Of a stretch of DNA of 40,843 nucleotides, positions 1 through 7,357 are shown piece by piece (position 1 is the first letter of the stretch; each line of letters opens with the position of its first letter). The position numbers and the translations under genes were made by a program. The stretch comes from an uncultured Collinsella sp. Its GTDB lineage: Bacteria > Actinomycetota > Coriobacteriia > Coriobacteriales > Coriobacteriaceae. The stretch is from assembly GCA_900544115.1 (NCBI GenBank), contig UQTW01000022.1, forward strand, positions 1 to 40,843. The letters are read 5' to 3'. The notes beneath the pieces are model-generated. The model had not been told where the DNA came from and ran no database searches. It saw only the letters and a list, made by a program, of their open reading frames with translations.

Positions 1-2396
1 AACGGAATCTCGTTGAGGAAGCGCGAGCGCGGGTTGGCAGAGGTCGAGCCGTAGGTGCGACGCGTGGCCGCATAGGTCAGGAACAGGCGCTTACGGGCAC
101 GCGTGATGGCGACGTAGGCCAGGCGACGCTCCTCCTCGAGCTTGCCCGGGTCATCGCTGCCGCCAAAGTCGTGCACGTGCGGGAAGATACCCTCCTCCAT
201 GCCGGCCACGAACACCGCCGGGAACTCCAGGCCCTTGGCGGAGTGGATGGTCATCATGGTAATGGCATGCGTCTCGCCGGCCAGGGAATCCAAGTCGGAG
301 CGCAGGGCCAGCCACTCCATGAGTGCCGGCAGCGCCTTACAGGTGAGCGGACCGTAGGTGCGCTCGATCTCGTCGGCATGCACGGCGCCCGCCGGTAGCT
401 CTGTTGGCACGGCATACGCGTTGCCCGCGATGGCGGCGGCCAAGGCATCCTGCGGCGAGAGCGCCGGGGCGGCTAGGCTATCGAGCGGATTGGAGCCCGC
501 GGCGTCACGAGCGCCGACAAGTGCCTCAAACGAGGATGCCGGAGCGGACGGTCCCGGCTCGGGCGCGGGCGCACTCACCACGACAGGCTCGGACTCGACG
601 CCGGCCGGCACATCGGCAACGCCAGCCGCGCGCAGCTCTTCCAAGCTCTCGAGCGTACCCTCGATATCCTCGTGCGTCTCCTCAAATTCGGCCGCAACGC
701 CCAAGAATTCCTGAATGTTCTCGGCGCGGCTCTCGGACTCCATGGTGCCCTCGGCGCGAAACGCCTGCAGCAGGCCCGTCTTATCGACAATCATCTCGAC
801 AACGTCCTTGAGCTCGCCGTCCATGCGGCGGCCCTCGCGCACCAGCGCCACAAAACTCGACAGGCCGTTGCGCACCTTGGCACTAAACATGCCCGTCTCG
901 GCTGTTGCGATCTCGCAGGCCTGGAAGAACGAGCAGCGGTTGTCGCGCGCCAGCTGCTCGATCTTTTGGATCGAGGTGGAGCCGATGCCGCGGCGCGGCG
1001 TGTTGATGACGCGCTTGACGCTCATCTCGTCGGCCGGGTTCACGATCATCTTGAGGTAGGCCATGACGTCGCGGATCTCGGCACGGTCGAAGAATCGCGT
1101 GCCGCCCACGATCTTGTAGGGCACGCCCGCGCGCAGGAACATATCTTCGAGGATACGCGACTGGGCGTTGGTGCGGTAGAACACGGCGATATCGTCGTAG
1201 CTCGTACCCTTGGCATGCAGCTTCTCGATCTCGCCGGCAATCCAGCGACCCTCGTCGCGCTCGTCGCTTGCCTGGAAAGCCTGAATCTTCTCGCCATCGC
1301 CCTCGGCCGTAAACAGGCGCTTGTCCTTGCGCTGCGAGTTGTGACGCACCACGGCATTGGCGGCGCTCAGGATGTGACCCGTGGAGCGATAGTTCTGCTC
1401 CAACTTGACGGTCTTGCAGTTTTTAAAGTCCTGCTCAAAGTCCAGGATATTGGTGATGTCGGCGCCACGCCAGCTATAAATGGACTGGTCGTCGTCGCCC
1501 ACGACCATAAGGTTTTGGTACTTGGCGGCCAGCAGGTTGGCGATCTCGTACTGGACGTGGTTGGTGTCCTGATACTCGTCGACGCTAATGTAGCGGAAGC
1601 GCTCCTGGTACTTATCGAGCACCTCGGGGCGGGTGCGCAGCAGCTCGAGCGTGCGCACGAGCAGGTCGTCGAAGTCCATCGCGTTGGCGGCGCGCAGGCG
1701 GCGCTCCAGCTCCAAGTAGACCTGCGCGGCCTTTTTGTCATTGGGGCTGTCAGCGGATTTGAGCATGTCCTCGGGCCCGATCATGGCGTTTTTGGCCGAG
1801 CTGATCTTGCTGCGGATCATGTTGATGGGGAACTGCTTTTGCTCAATGCCGAGCGCCTGCATAATGTCGCGCACCATGCGCTTTGAGTCGTCGTCATCGT
1901 AGATGGTGAACTGACCGGTATAGCCCAGCAGGTCGGCGTCCTCGCGCAGCATGCGCACGCACATGGCATGGAAGGTGCACACCCACATGCCACGAGTGCC
2001 GCTTGGGATGAGTGCCGCCAGACGCTCGCGCATCTCGGCAGCGGCCTTGTTGGTAAACGTGATGGCAAGAACCTGCCAAGGCTTAACGCCCAGGTCGCCG
2101 AGCATATGAGCGATGCGGAAGGTCAAGACGCGGGTCTTGCCCGAGCCAGCACCGGCAAGGACCAGCAGCGGGCCCTCGGTGGTCAGGACCGCCTCGCGCT
2201 GGGCGGGGTTAAGGCTATCGATATCGACGAGCGGCTTGGCAGGTTTGGGCGCCGGAGCCGGGGCGTCGTAGATGTCGAGCGGAACAAGCTCGGGCTCCGG
2301 CGCAGCGGGGGCGGTGTATGCATCGAGCGGCACGGGTTCCGGCGCAGGCGGCACGGGTACCGCGGCGTTCTTTTCCCAGGGCAAGGGCTGGGTCAT
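1..2396 (-). CDS. pcrA: ATP-dependent DNA helicase PcrA/UvrD, 3' end cut by window edge
   Basis: Superfamily 1 3'-5' DNA helicase acting in nucleotide excision repair and in clearing stalled replication intermediates. The visible part is 798 codons; the C-terminus lies outside the window. The N-terminus is an Ala/Pro-rich extension of about 55 residues containing a repeated VPLDxYxAPA motif. Then come the Q-motif region (LNPAQREAV), Walker A AGAGSGKT (about residues 81-88), TFHAMC, the DEYQDTN helicase box, GDDDQSIYSWRGA, LEQNYRST, and late in the reading frame TIHSAKGLEF and VAITRARKRLF. An Ala/Pro/Glu-rich insert of about 80 residues (about 590-670) precedes the SDLDSLAGETHAITMMT segment; typical PcrA proteins have a short linker there. 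The ATG is preceded by GAGGAG at good spacing. uppP lies upstream on the same strand, separated by about 350 bp of repeats. Confidence 0.95.
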   Translation of the reverse strand, partial: MTQPLPWEKNAAVPVPPAPEPVPLDAYTAPAAPEPELVPLDIYDAPAPAPKPAKPLVDIDSLNPAQREAVLTTEGPLLVLAGAGSGKTRVLTFRIAHMLGDLGVKPWQVLAITFTNKAAAEMRERLAALIPSGTRGMWVCTFHAMCVRMLREDADLLGYTGQFTIYDDDDSKRMVRDIMQALGIEQKQFPINMIRSKISSAKNAMIGPEDMLKSADSPNDKKAAQVYLELERRLRAANAMDFDDLLVRTLELLRTRPEVLDKYQERFRYISVDEYQDTNHVQYEIANLLAAKYQNLMVVGDDDQSIYSWRGADITNILDFEQDFKNCKTVKLEQNYRSTGHILSAANAVVRHNSQRKDKRLFTAEGDGEKIQAFQASDERDEGRWIAGEIEKLHAKGTSYDDIAVFYRTNAQSRILEDMFLRAGVPYKIVGGTRFFDRAEIRDVMAYLKMIVNPADEMSVKRVINTPRRGIGSTSIQKIEQLARDNRCSFFQACEIATAETGMFSAKVRNGLSSFVALVREGRRMDGELKDVVEMIVDKTGLLQAFRAEGTMESESRAENIQEFLGVAAEFEETHEDIEGTLESLEELRAAGVADVPAGVESEPVVVSAPAPEPGPSAPASSFEALVGARDAAGSNPLDSLAAPALSPQDALAAAIAGNAYAVPTELPAGAVHADEIERTYGPLTCKALPALMEWLALRSDLDSLAGETHAITMMTIHSAKGLEFPAVFVAGMEEGIFPHVHDFGGSDDPGKLEEERRLAYVAITRARKRLFLTYAATRRTYGSTSANPRSRFLNEIP

Positions 2397-2535
2397 GGGC
2401 GACTCCTCATCTGACGGACGGCGCGCCTGCGGGCAGCGCCATAGTTTGAGCCGTACCAGTATACCGAGCCGCGCGGACACCGACGCAAATCACACCACGA
2501 CTCCGTGCGCCACCGTCAGGCCCGCCCCGGCAGAT

Positions 2536-2602
2536 TTGGTGCAATGGGGTCAGGTTGGTCTGCACCACGTTGGTGCAAGGAATCTGACCCCCAATGCACC
2601 AA
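2536..2602. repeat. REP-like imperfect inverted repeat with GGGGTCAG/CTGACCCC ends
   Basis: The outer arms, TTGGTGCAATGGGGTCAG at 2536-2553 and its near-complement at 2584-2602, enclose a second perfect dyad, TGCACCA-CGT-TGGTGCA, at 2561-2577. This nested-dyad layout is typical of REP/RAYT-type palindromic repeats. Only one copy is in the window, so the dispersed nature is inferred. It could also act as a structured 5' region of the pcrA transcript. Confidence 0.55.
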
Positions 2603-2639
2603 TCACGGAGCCACCGATGTCATGGCAACGGTAGCGAGC

Positions 2640-2735
2640 GGCGGCCAGAGCGAACAAATTGGCATGAAAAGAGGACGGCATAGACCTTTTGGTCATGCCA
2701 CCCCCTTTGAATGACAAGTTGTCGCTCTGGCCGCC
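2640..2735. terminator. Nested long hairpin downstream of uppP
   Basis: A 14-bp perfect stem, GGCGGCCAGAGCGA (2640-2653) with its complement at 2722-2735, encloses a second hairpin. The inner part can fold in two exclusive ways. TGGCATGA (2660-2667) can pair with TCATGCCA (2692-2699), or GGCATaGACC can pair with GGTCATGCC around a TTTT loop. It lies just after the uppP stop codon, so a role in 3'-end formation is likely, but no clear U-tract follows. Confidence 0.5.
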
Positions 2736-2752
2736 GCGCAGCGTCAACCAAG

Positions 2753-3733
2753 TTACAGGCCGAGCATAGGCTCCAGAACGAAGAAGTATGCGAGCACTAC
2801 GACGCCCAGGATGATGCGGTAAACACCGAAGCACTTGAAGTCGTGACGGCGGACGAAGCCCATGAGCCACTTGATGGCGATGAGCGAAACCACAAAGGCA
2901 ACAACGCAGCCCACGCCCAAGATGGCGATCTCGTTGGTGCCGAACGTGCCGCCCTTGATGAAGTACTTGACCAGCTTGAGCGCACTCGCGCCAAACATGA
3001 CAGGGATGGCCAGGAAGAACGTGAACTTGGACGCCACCGAACGCGTGCAGCCCAGCAGCAGGCCGCCGATGATGGTAGAACCGGAGCGAGACGTACCAGG
3101 CACCAGCGAAAGCACCTGGAAGCAGCCGATACCCAGCGCAGTCTTCCAGCTTAGATCCTCGAACGTGGCGATGGAACCAAAGTCCAGATTCTCGTCATCG
3201 TCCTCATCCTCAGCGGTAGCCGTGGCGGGCGCCGCAAAGTGCGCACCGGCGGGACGTCCACCCGACACCACAGCACGCGAACCAAACGAACCGGCAACGG
3301 CCATTTCCTCGCGCTTGCTCGCGCGCCAGTTCTCGATCACGATAAACAGCACGCCGTACACAATGAGCGCCAGCGCCACGACGGGAGCGTTGTAGAAATG
3401 CTCCTCCATCCAGTCGTTGAGTGGCAGGCCGATCGCCGCCGCAGGAATGCAACCGAGCACAATCTTGCCCCACAGCACCCAGGTGTCGCGACGGCCCTCC
3501 TTGCCCTTGCTGGGCGAGAACGGGTTGAGCTCGTGGAAAAACAGCACGCAGACGGCCAGAATGGCGCCGAGCTGAATCACGACCAGGAACATATTCCAGA
3601 ACGTCTCGCTCACGTTCATCTTGACGAACTCGTCCACCAAGATCATGTGACCCGTCGACGAAACGGGCAGCCATTCGGTGATGCCCTCGACCAGGCCCAT
3701 GAAGGCAGATTTTAGAAGCTCGATAATATCCAA
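2753..3733 (-). CDS. uppP: Undecaprenyl-diphosphatase UppP (BacA)
   Basis: Integral membrane enzyme that dephosphorylates undecaprenyl pyrophosphate so the lipid carrier can be reused in cell-wall synthesis; it also gives bacitracin tolerance. Both family signatures are present: EGITEWLPVSSTGH (about residues 16-29) and PGTSRSGST (about 212-220), with several hydrophobic segments. The protein is 326 residues against the usual 265-290. The excess is an acidic, Ala/Gly-rich insert at about 138-195 (ending EDEDDDENLDF) between two membrane segments. I chose the TTG at 3733 because GAGGGGG sits 5-6 bases upstream and the conserved N-terminus begins there; upstream ATGs would add an unconserved leader without a ribosome binding site. 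Confidence 0.93.
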   Translation of the reverse strand: MDIIELLKSAFMGLVEGITEWLPVSSTGHMILVDEFVKMNVSETFWNMFLVVIQLGAILAVCVLFFHELNPFSPSKGKEGRRDTWVLWGKIVLGCIPAAAIGLPLNDWMEEHFYNAPVVALALIVYGVLFIVIENWRASKREEMAVAGSFGSRAVVSGGRPAGAHFAAPATATAEDEDDDENLDFGSIATFEDLSWKTALGIGCFQVLSLVPGTSRSGSTIIGGLLLGCTRSVASKFTFFLAIPVMFGASALKLVKYFIKGGTFGTNEIAILGVGCVVAFVVSLIAIKWLMGFVRRHDFKCFGVYRIILGVVVLAYFFVLEPMLGL

Positions 3734-3982
3734 AGGGACCCCCTCGTTAGACACCCGCCGGTAGATGTTCTGCGGACGATGCGGGCGATGTCCCATTATC
3801 AACCGTTGGCGGTGCGACCGCGCCTACCCTTACCAAAAAACTCGCCCGTTCACAGAATTGCGAGCAGTTAAACCGAAATCCTTGGGTATAACTGCAACAA
3901 GATAAAGTGTCCGGCGGTCAACGCACCCGCGCCCGCCCGACGCACGAGCCCCGCGCCCGTGCGATAGACCAAGGAGGAAACC

Positions 3983-4420
3983 ATGAACGAGGGCTACACC
4001 AAGGTATTTGTTTCACTCGACGGTACTGAGCAGCAGGATTTTGTGCTCGCACGCGCCATCAAGGTCGCCGCGAACAACGGCGCCAAGCTGATTATCGGCC
4101 ACGTTATCGATTCCACGGCACTCGAGAGCGCCGGCTCCTATCCGGTCGATTTGGTCAACGGTCTGGAGGAGGCATTTAAGAACTCCATCGCCAAGCAGCT
4201 CGAAGAGGCCAAGGCCAATCCCGACATTCCCGAGGTCGAGGTCATGATTCGCGCCGGCCGCATTCGCGAGACGCTCAAGGACGAGATGCTCGACGTGGTC
4301 AAGCCCGACCTGGTGCTCTGCGGCGCCCGCGGCCTGTCCTCGATCAAGTATGCGCTCCTGGGTTCGATTTCGACGTTCCTGTTGCGCAACACCGACTGCG
4401 ACATTTTGGTCGTGAAGTAG
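3983..4420 (+). CDS. Universal stress protein, UspA family
   Basis: Cytoplasmic single-domain Usp protein of 145 residues, the normal length for the family. The N-terminus (KVFVSLDGTEQQDFVLARA) matches the first strand and helix, and the ATP-binding motif G-x2-G-x9-G-S/T appears near the C-terminus as GARGLSSIKYALLGSISTFLLRN (about 114-136). This suggests an ATP-binding Usp rather than a non-binding one. AAGGAGG lies at ideal distance from the ATG. The gene is divergent from uppP and ends in an intrinsic terminator at 4568-4600. Usp proteins are usually induced by growth arrest; the specific role here is unknown. Confidence 0.92.
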   Translation: MNEGYTKVFVSLDGTEQQDFVLARAIKVAANNGAKLIIGHVIDSTALESAGSYPVDLVNGLEEAFKNSIAKQLEEAKANPDIPEVEVMIRAGRIRETLKDEMLDVVKPDLVLCGARGLSSIKYALLGSISTFLLRNTDCDILVVK

Positions 4421-4433
4421 CGTTGCTCCCACC

Positions 4434-4526
4434 GGCCGCGGGGCCTGCGTGGTTTCCACGGGCACGTCCTCGCCGCGTTGCGGCTGCGGGATGTGCCCTT
4501 AGGAAACCCCTCCCGGCCTCGCGGCC
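4434..4526. repeat. 93-bp GC-rich hairpin after the usp gene
   Basis: GGCCGCGGGGCC (4434-4445) pairs with GGCCTCGCGGCC (4515-4526). Inside it, GGTTTCCACGGGCACGTCC (4451-4469) pairs with a 21-base stretch ending in GGAAACC at about 4488-4508. Mismatches leave most of the stem intact. It lies between the usp stop codon and its terminator, in a convergent intergenic region. Confidence 0.55.
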
Positions 4527-4567
4527 TTCGCAGCCTTACTTCAACGAGTTGGCTGATAAAAGATGGC

Positions 4568-4600
4568 GTGCCCCCCCGTTTGGGGCGGCACGTTTTGTTT
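4568..4600 (+). terminator. Intrinsic terminator of the usp gene
   Basis: GTGCCCCCCC, loop GTTT, GGGGCGGCAC, then GTTTTGTTT: a 10-bp stem with one mismatch and a T-rich tail, correctly oriented for the stress-protein transcript. Confidence 0.7.
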
Positions 4601-4634
4601 GGGCTGCACGTTTTTGTTTGGGCGGACGTCTGCC
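4578..4634. repeat. Three tandem 19-bp repeat units
   Basis: Units begin at 4578, 4597 and 4616, each opening with GTTTGGG and continuing with a GCACGTTTT-like tail: GTTTGGGGCGGCACGTTTT, GTTTGGGCTGCACGTTTTT and a diverged third unit. The first unit overlaps the terminator loop and 3' arm, so the array may have arisen by slippage from the terminator. Confidence 0.6.
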
Positions 4635-4641
4635 GCGTGCG

Positions 4642-5685
4642 TTACTCGAAATATTGAAACTTATTCGTTGAAAACGCGAATGTTACGACGAAGCCTTCGC
4701 CGGAGTTGGATGCTGCGGTGACGTCGATGCCCATCTTGGAGCACAGACGCGCCACCAGGTAGAGGCCGATGCCCGTTGCGCGCTTGGTGGTGCGGCCGTT
4801 GTCGCCGGTAAAGCCCTTCTCGAACACGCGCGGCAGGTCGGCCGCGCTCACGCCACAGCCGTTGTCGGCAACGGTAAGCTCAATGCGCTCACTCGCCAGG
4901 CCCTCGTCCAGCAACGCGCCCGAAAACACGATCTTCGCGCCGTCCTCGCGCGCATATTTAATGCTGTTCTGGATGAGCTGACCTAAGATGAACTCCAGCC
5001 ACTTCTCGTCGGTAAAGACCTCGAAGTCGAGGTTTTCGCACACCGGAGCCACGTGCGCTGCAATGAGTTCGCGCGCGTTGGCCTTAATCGCACCCGTCAC
5101 CAAGGTCTTGAGATCCCAGCGGCGAATCAGGTAATCGCGCTCCACGACTTCCGAGCGCGCATAGTACAGTGCCTGGTCGATATAGCGCTCAACGCGAGCC
5201 AGCTCGCGACCCAGGTCATCCACACGCGACAGGTCGTCTTCGCTGCCGTCTAGGTTTTCAAGAATCAGATGGGCCGCCGCCAGGGGCAGCTTGGCCTCGT
5301 GGACCCAGCTCTCGATATAGTCGCGATAGTCTTCGGTCTGACGCCGGCCCTCGGCAACCTCGTCGCAGGCGGCTTTGCCCACCCGGCACAGGACCTCGTA
5401 CTCGAGCTCGCCCTCGGCATAGGTTGGGCATTGCACCATCTCCTGCACCCATGCGGGACTCTCGAGCTCCTCTGCCGCGCGCTCCAACTGACGCAGAAAA
5501 CGGCGACGGCGAGCGTACTCGATCACGATGCCGAGCATACCGAAGATAAAGGACACGCCAACCGCCACGACCACGATAGAAACGGGTGCGCCGGCGACCG
5601 TCAGCACAAAGCAGCTCAGCAGCACGCCGCACGTCCACACGGCGACGGGAAGCAGTGCATCTTTAAAGAACTTGCCAAACGACAT
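4642..5685 (-). CDS. Sensor histidine kinase, short intramembrane-sensing type (BceS-like)
   Basis: Membrane kinase of 347 residues. Two hydrophobic segments (about 10-30 and 35-56) are separated by only a few residues, so there is almost no extracellular sensor domain. This is typical of BceS/GraS-type kinases. The phospho-acceptor region is ESWVHEAKLPL with His at about 129, followed by the N box (QLIQNSIKYA), G1 (VADNGCGVS) and G2 (TGIGLYLVARL). It follows its response regulator by 9 bases and is almost certainly co-transcribed with it. BceS kinases usually sense peptide antibiotics through a BceAB ABC transporter, but none is adjacent here, so the signal is unknown. Confidence 0.88.
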   Translation of the reverse strand: MSFGKFFKDALLPVAVWTCGVLLSCFVLTVAGAPVSIVVVAVGVSFIFGMLGIVIEYARRRRFLRQLERAAEELESPAWVQEMVQCPTYAEGELEYEVLCRVGKAACDEVAEGRRQTEDYRDYIESWVHEAKLPLAAAHLILENLDGSEDDLSRVDDLGRELARVERYIDQALYYARSEVVERDYLIRRWDLKTLVTGAIKANARELIAAHVAPVCENLDFEVFTDEKWLEFILGQLIQNSIKYAREDGAKIVFSGALLDEGLASERIELTVADNGCGVSAADLPRVFEKGFTGDNGRTTKRATGIGLYLVARLCSKMGIDVTAASNSGEGFVVTFAFSTNKFQYFE

Positions 5686-5694
5686 AGCCGGCCC

Positions 5695-6366
5695 CTAGAC
5701 CGAATAGCCTTGGCCGCGATGCGTCGTCAAATACCCCTTGATGCCGATTTTTTCGAGCGTGGTGCGCAGGCGGTTGATGTTGACGGTGAGCGTATTGTCG
5801 TCCACGAAGGCGTCGGAGTCCCACAGGTCCTGCATGATGGCCGAGCGCGAGACGATCTTGCCCGCGCGGCTCAGGAGCAGCGAGAGAATGCGCAGCTCAT
5901 TTTTGGTGAGCTCGGTGCTGTCGCCGGTCGCCGTGTTGGTGACCATAGAGCGGGCGAGGTCGAGCTCCAGTCCCTTGTGGACGAGCGTGCTGCGCTCGCC
6001 TGACGCCGCGGTGCGACGCAGCAGTGCGTTGATGCGCGCCACGAGCACGCGCGCGCTATAGGGCTTGGGAACAAAGTCGTCCGCGCCGAGCGTCATGGCC
6101 ATGACCTCGTCGATCTCGGTCGTGCGCGAGGTGAGGACGATGATGGGGACCTCGGATTCGCGGCGAACCTCGTGGCAGATATGCTGGCCGTCCTTGACGG
6201 GAAGCGTGAGGTCGAGCAGCACCAGGTCGGGCGCGGCGGCGAGAATATCGCGCGAGACATGCTCGAACGATTCGCAGGCCTCGATTTCAAACCCGGCGCG
6301 GGCAAGGATGTCGACAAGCTCACGACGAATGGGCTCGTCGTCCTCAACGATATAGATTAGCGCCAT
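5695..6366 (-). CDS. OmpR-family response regulator (BceR-like)
   Basis: Transcription factor of 223 residues. The receiver domain has the acidic pair EDD (8-10), phospho-acceptor Asp at about 52 (LLDLTLPVKDG) and the conserved Lys in FVPKPYSARV. A C-terminal winged-helix DNA-binding domain follows (LTKNELRILSLLLSRAGKIVSR ... VNINRLRTTLEKIG ... TTHRGQGYSV). It is the first gene of the pair with the downstream kinase. The ATG at 6366 has GAGGGGAG upstream. An earlier ATG would add a leader not shared with the family and was rejected. Confidence 0.92.
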   Translation of the reverse strand: MALIYIVEDDEPIRRELVDILARAGFEIEACESFEHVSRDILAAAPDLVLLDLTLPVKDGQHICHEVRRESEVPIIVLTSRTTEIDEVMAMTLGADDFVPKPYSARVLVARINALLRRTAASGERSTLVHKGLELDLARSMVTNTATGDSTELTKNELRILSLLLSRAGKIVSRSAIMQDLWDSDAFVDDNTLTVNINRLRTTLEKIGIKGYLTTHRGQGYSV

Positions 6367-6508
6367 GGATTCCGCTCCCCTCTTGGTTGTCTTGCCACCA
6401 TTATGGCTGCGAAACTGCAGGTGCGCGCCACGCACGTCGCCAAGGTGACAGAACTGTTCGCGAGCGGGGCGTTTTGTCCGCCTCGCACTCGCAGCGGTGG
6501 CGGGAACC

Positions 6509-6546
6509 AAAATGATTCTTTAATCCCCGTCCCAGAATAATCATTT
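6509..6546 (-). terminator. Weak AT-rich hairpin after the hypothetical gene
   Basis: AAATGATTCT and AGAATAATCATTT form an AT-rich stem with one bulge around a C-rich loop. It overlaps the stop codon of the 6545-7252 gene. It is plausible as a 3'-end signal for that gene, but weak. Confidence 0.35.
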
Positions 6547-7252
6547 AGCGGCGGGCACGGAGCTTTTCGTAGCCTTCGGCGAAGAAGGCGACCGTGGCGG
6601 CGTCGGACTCGGCGGCATCGGTATCGTCGGCGGGGACCACACCGTGCTCGTCGCTCACCAGGAACAGCGCGCCCTTGAGCTGTGCGGGAATGTCCACGCG
6701 CGTGACCGGGATGCCCTTGGTCTGGGCCAGCTGCTCTATGAGCGTCGCCGTGCCACACAGGCACTCGTCCGCCGGCGCCACAAAGGCCAGCTCGCCGTTG
6801 TTGACGGCAGCGAGCAGCTCGGGCGCCACGCCGGTTTCGTCGGCCTCGGAGCGGGCCTCGGCGGAGCGGGCACGCAGCGCCTTGGCCGAAGTATCGGCCA
6901 GCGGCTCGTACTCCCCCACCGTCATGGCGGCGTTGCCGTTGATGTCGATCACCAGCATAAGCACGCCGTCGTGCGCGGTGTAATCGCCCTCGGCAAGCGA
7001 CCACTCAACGTGCTGTTTGGCCCAGCTGAGCATGTTATGGGTAAGCGGTTCGCCCTGCACCAGACGCTCGGACAGCGCACGGATGTGACGGTTGAGCATG
7101 GGCACCTTTTTGTTGGACATGCGCCAACGGCAGACAAGCACGGGCTTGTCGAGCGTGAACTTCTCGACCGCCTCCTGATTGGCGCAAAAGTCCTCGTACG
7201 CACGCTGATCCTCGGCATTGCCAAACAGCTCGGCATCATCAATCTGGGGCAT
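6545..7252 (-). CDS. Conserved hypothetical protein, soluble, 235 aa
   Basis: I cannot assign a function. The protein has no signal peptide or membrane segment and is acidic. It has two parts: an N-terminal part with VLVCRWRMSNKKVPMLNRHI and DGVLMLVIDINGNAAMTVGEY, and a C-terminal part with a Cys-x-Cys pair (DECLCGTATLIEQL) and an Asp-rich segment. The DGVLMLVIDINGNAA segment faintly recalls fold-type IV aminotransferases, but no PLP lysine can be identified. I prefer the ATG at 7252 because AAAGG lies 7 bases upstream of it and only 1 base from the ATG at 7258. It stands alone, between the two-component pair and the purH terminator. Confidence 0.7.
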   Translation of the reverse strand: MPQIDDAELFGNAEDQRAYEDFCANQEAVEKFTLDKPVLVCRWRMSNKKVPMLNRHIRALSERLVQGEPLTHNMLSWAKQHVEWSLAEGDYTAHDGVLMLVIDINGNAAMTVGEYEPLADTSAKALRARSAEARSEADETGVAPELLAAVNNGELAFVAPADECLCGTATLIEQLAQTKGIPVTRVDIPAQLKGALFLVSDEHGVVPADDTDAAESDAATVAFFAEGYEKLRARR

Positions 7253-7292
7253 GGTCATACCTTTCGTGTTAGTCATTCCGTCCTCTTATACC

Positions 7293-7328
7293 AAAAAGAC
7301 GGCCCTCCAAACGGAGCGGCCGTCTTTT
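7293..7328 (-). terminator. Bidirectional-type intrinsic terminator of purH
   Basis: AAAAGACGGCC at 7294-7304 and GGCCGTCTTTT at 7318-7328 form an 11-bp perfect stem with A- and T-tracts on both sides. It lies 30 bp after the purH stop codon on the minus strand. Confidence 0.85.
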
Positions 7329-7357
7329 GCAGAGATTATTTTGTCCCAGGGCGAAAC

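Larger units (their letters stand above)
2397..2752. other. Intergenic region rich in dyad symmetry, no gene
   Basis: This stretch separates uppP from pcrA, both on the minus strand. I see no credible gene in it. It holds two separate structured elements, a REP-like repeat at 2536-2602 and a nested hairpin at 2640-2735, each described in its own entry. The pcrA ribosome binding site lies at its left edge. Confidence 0.7.
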
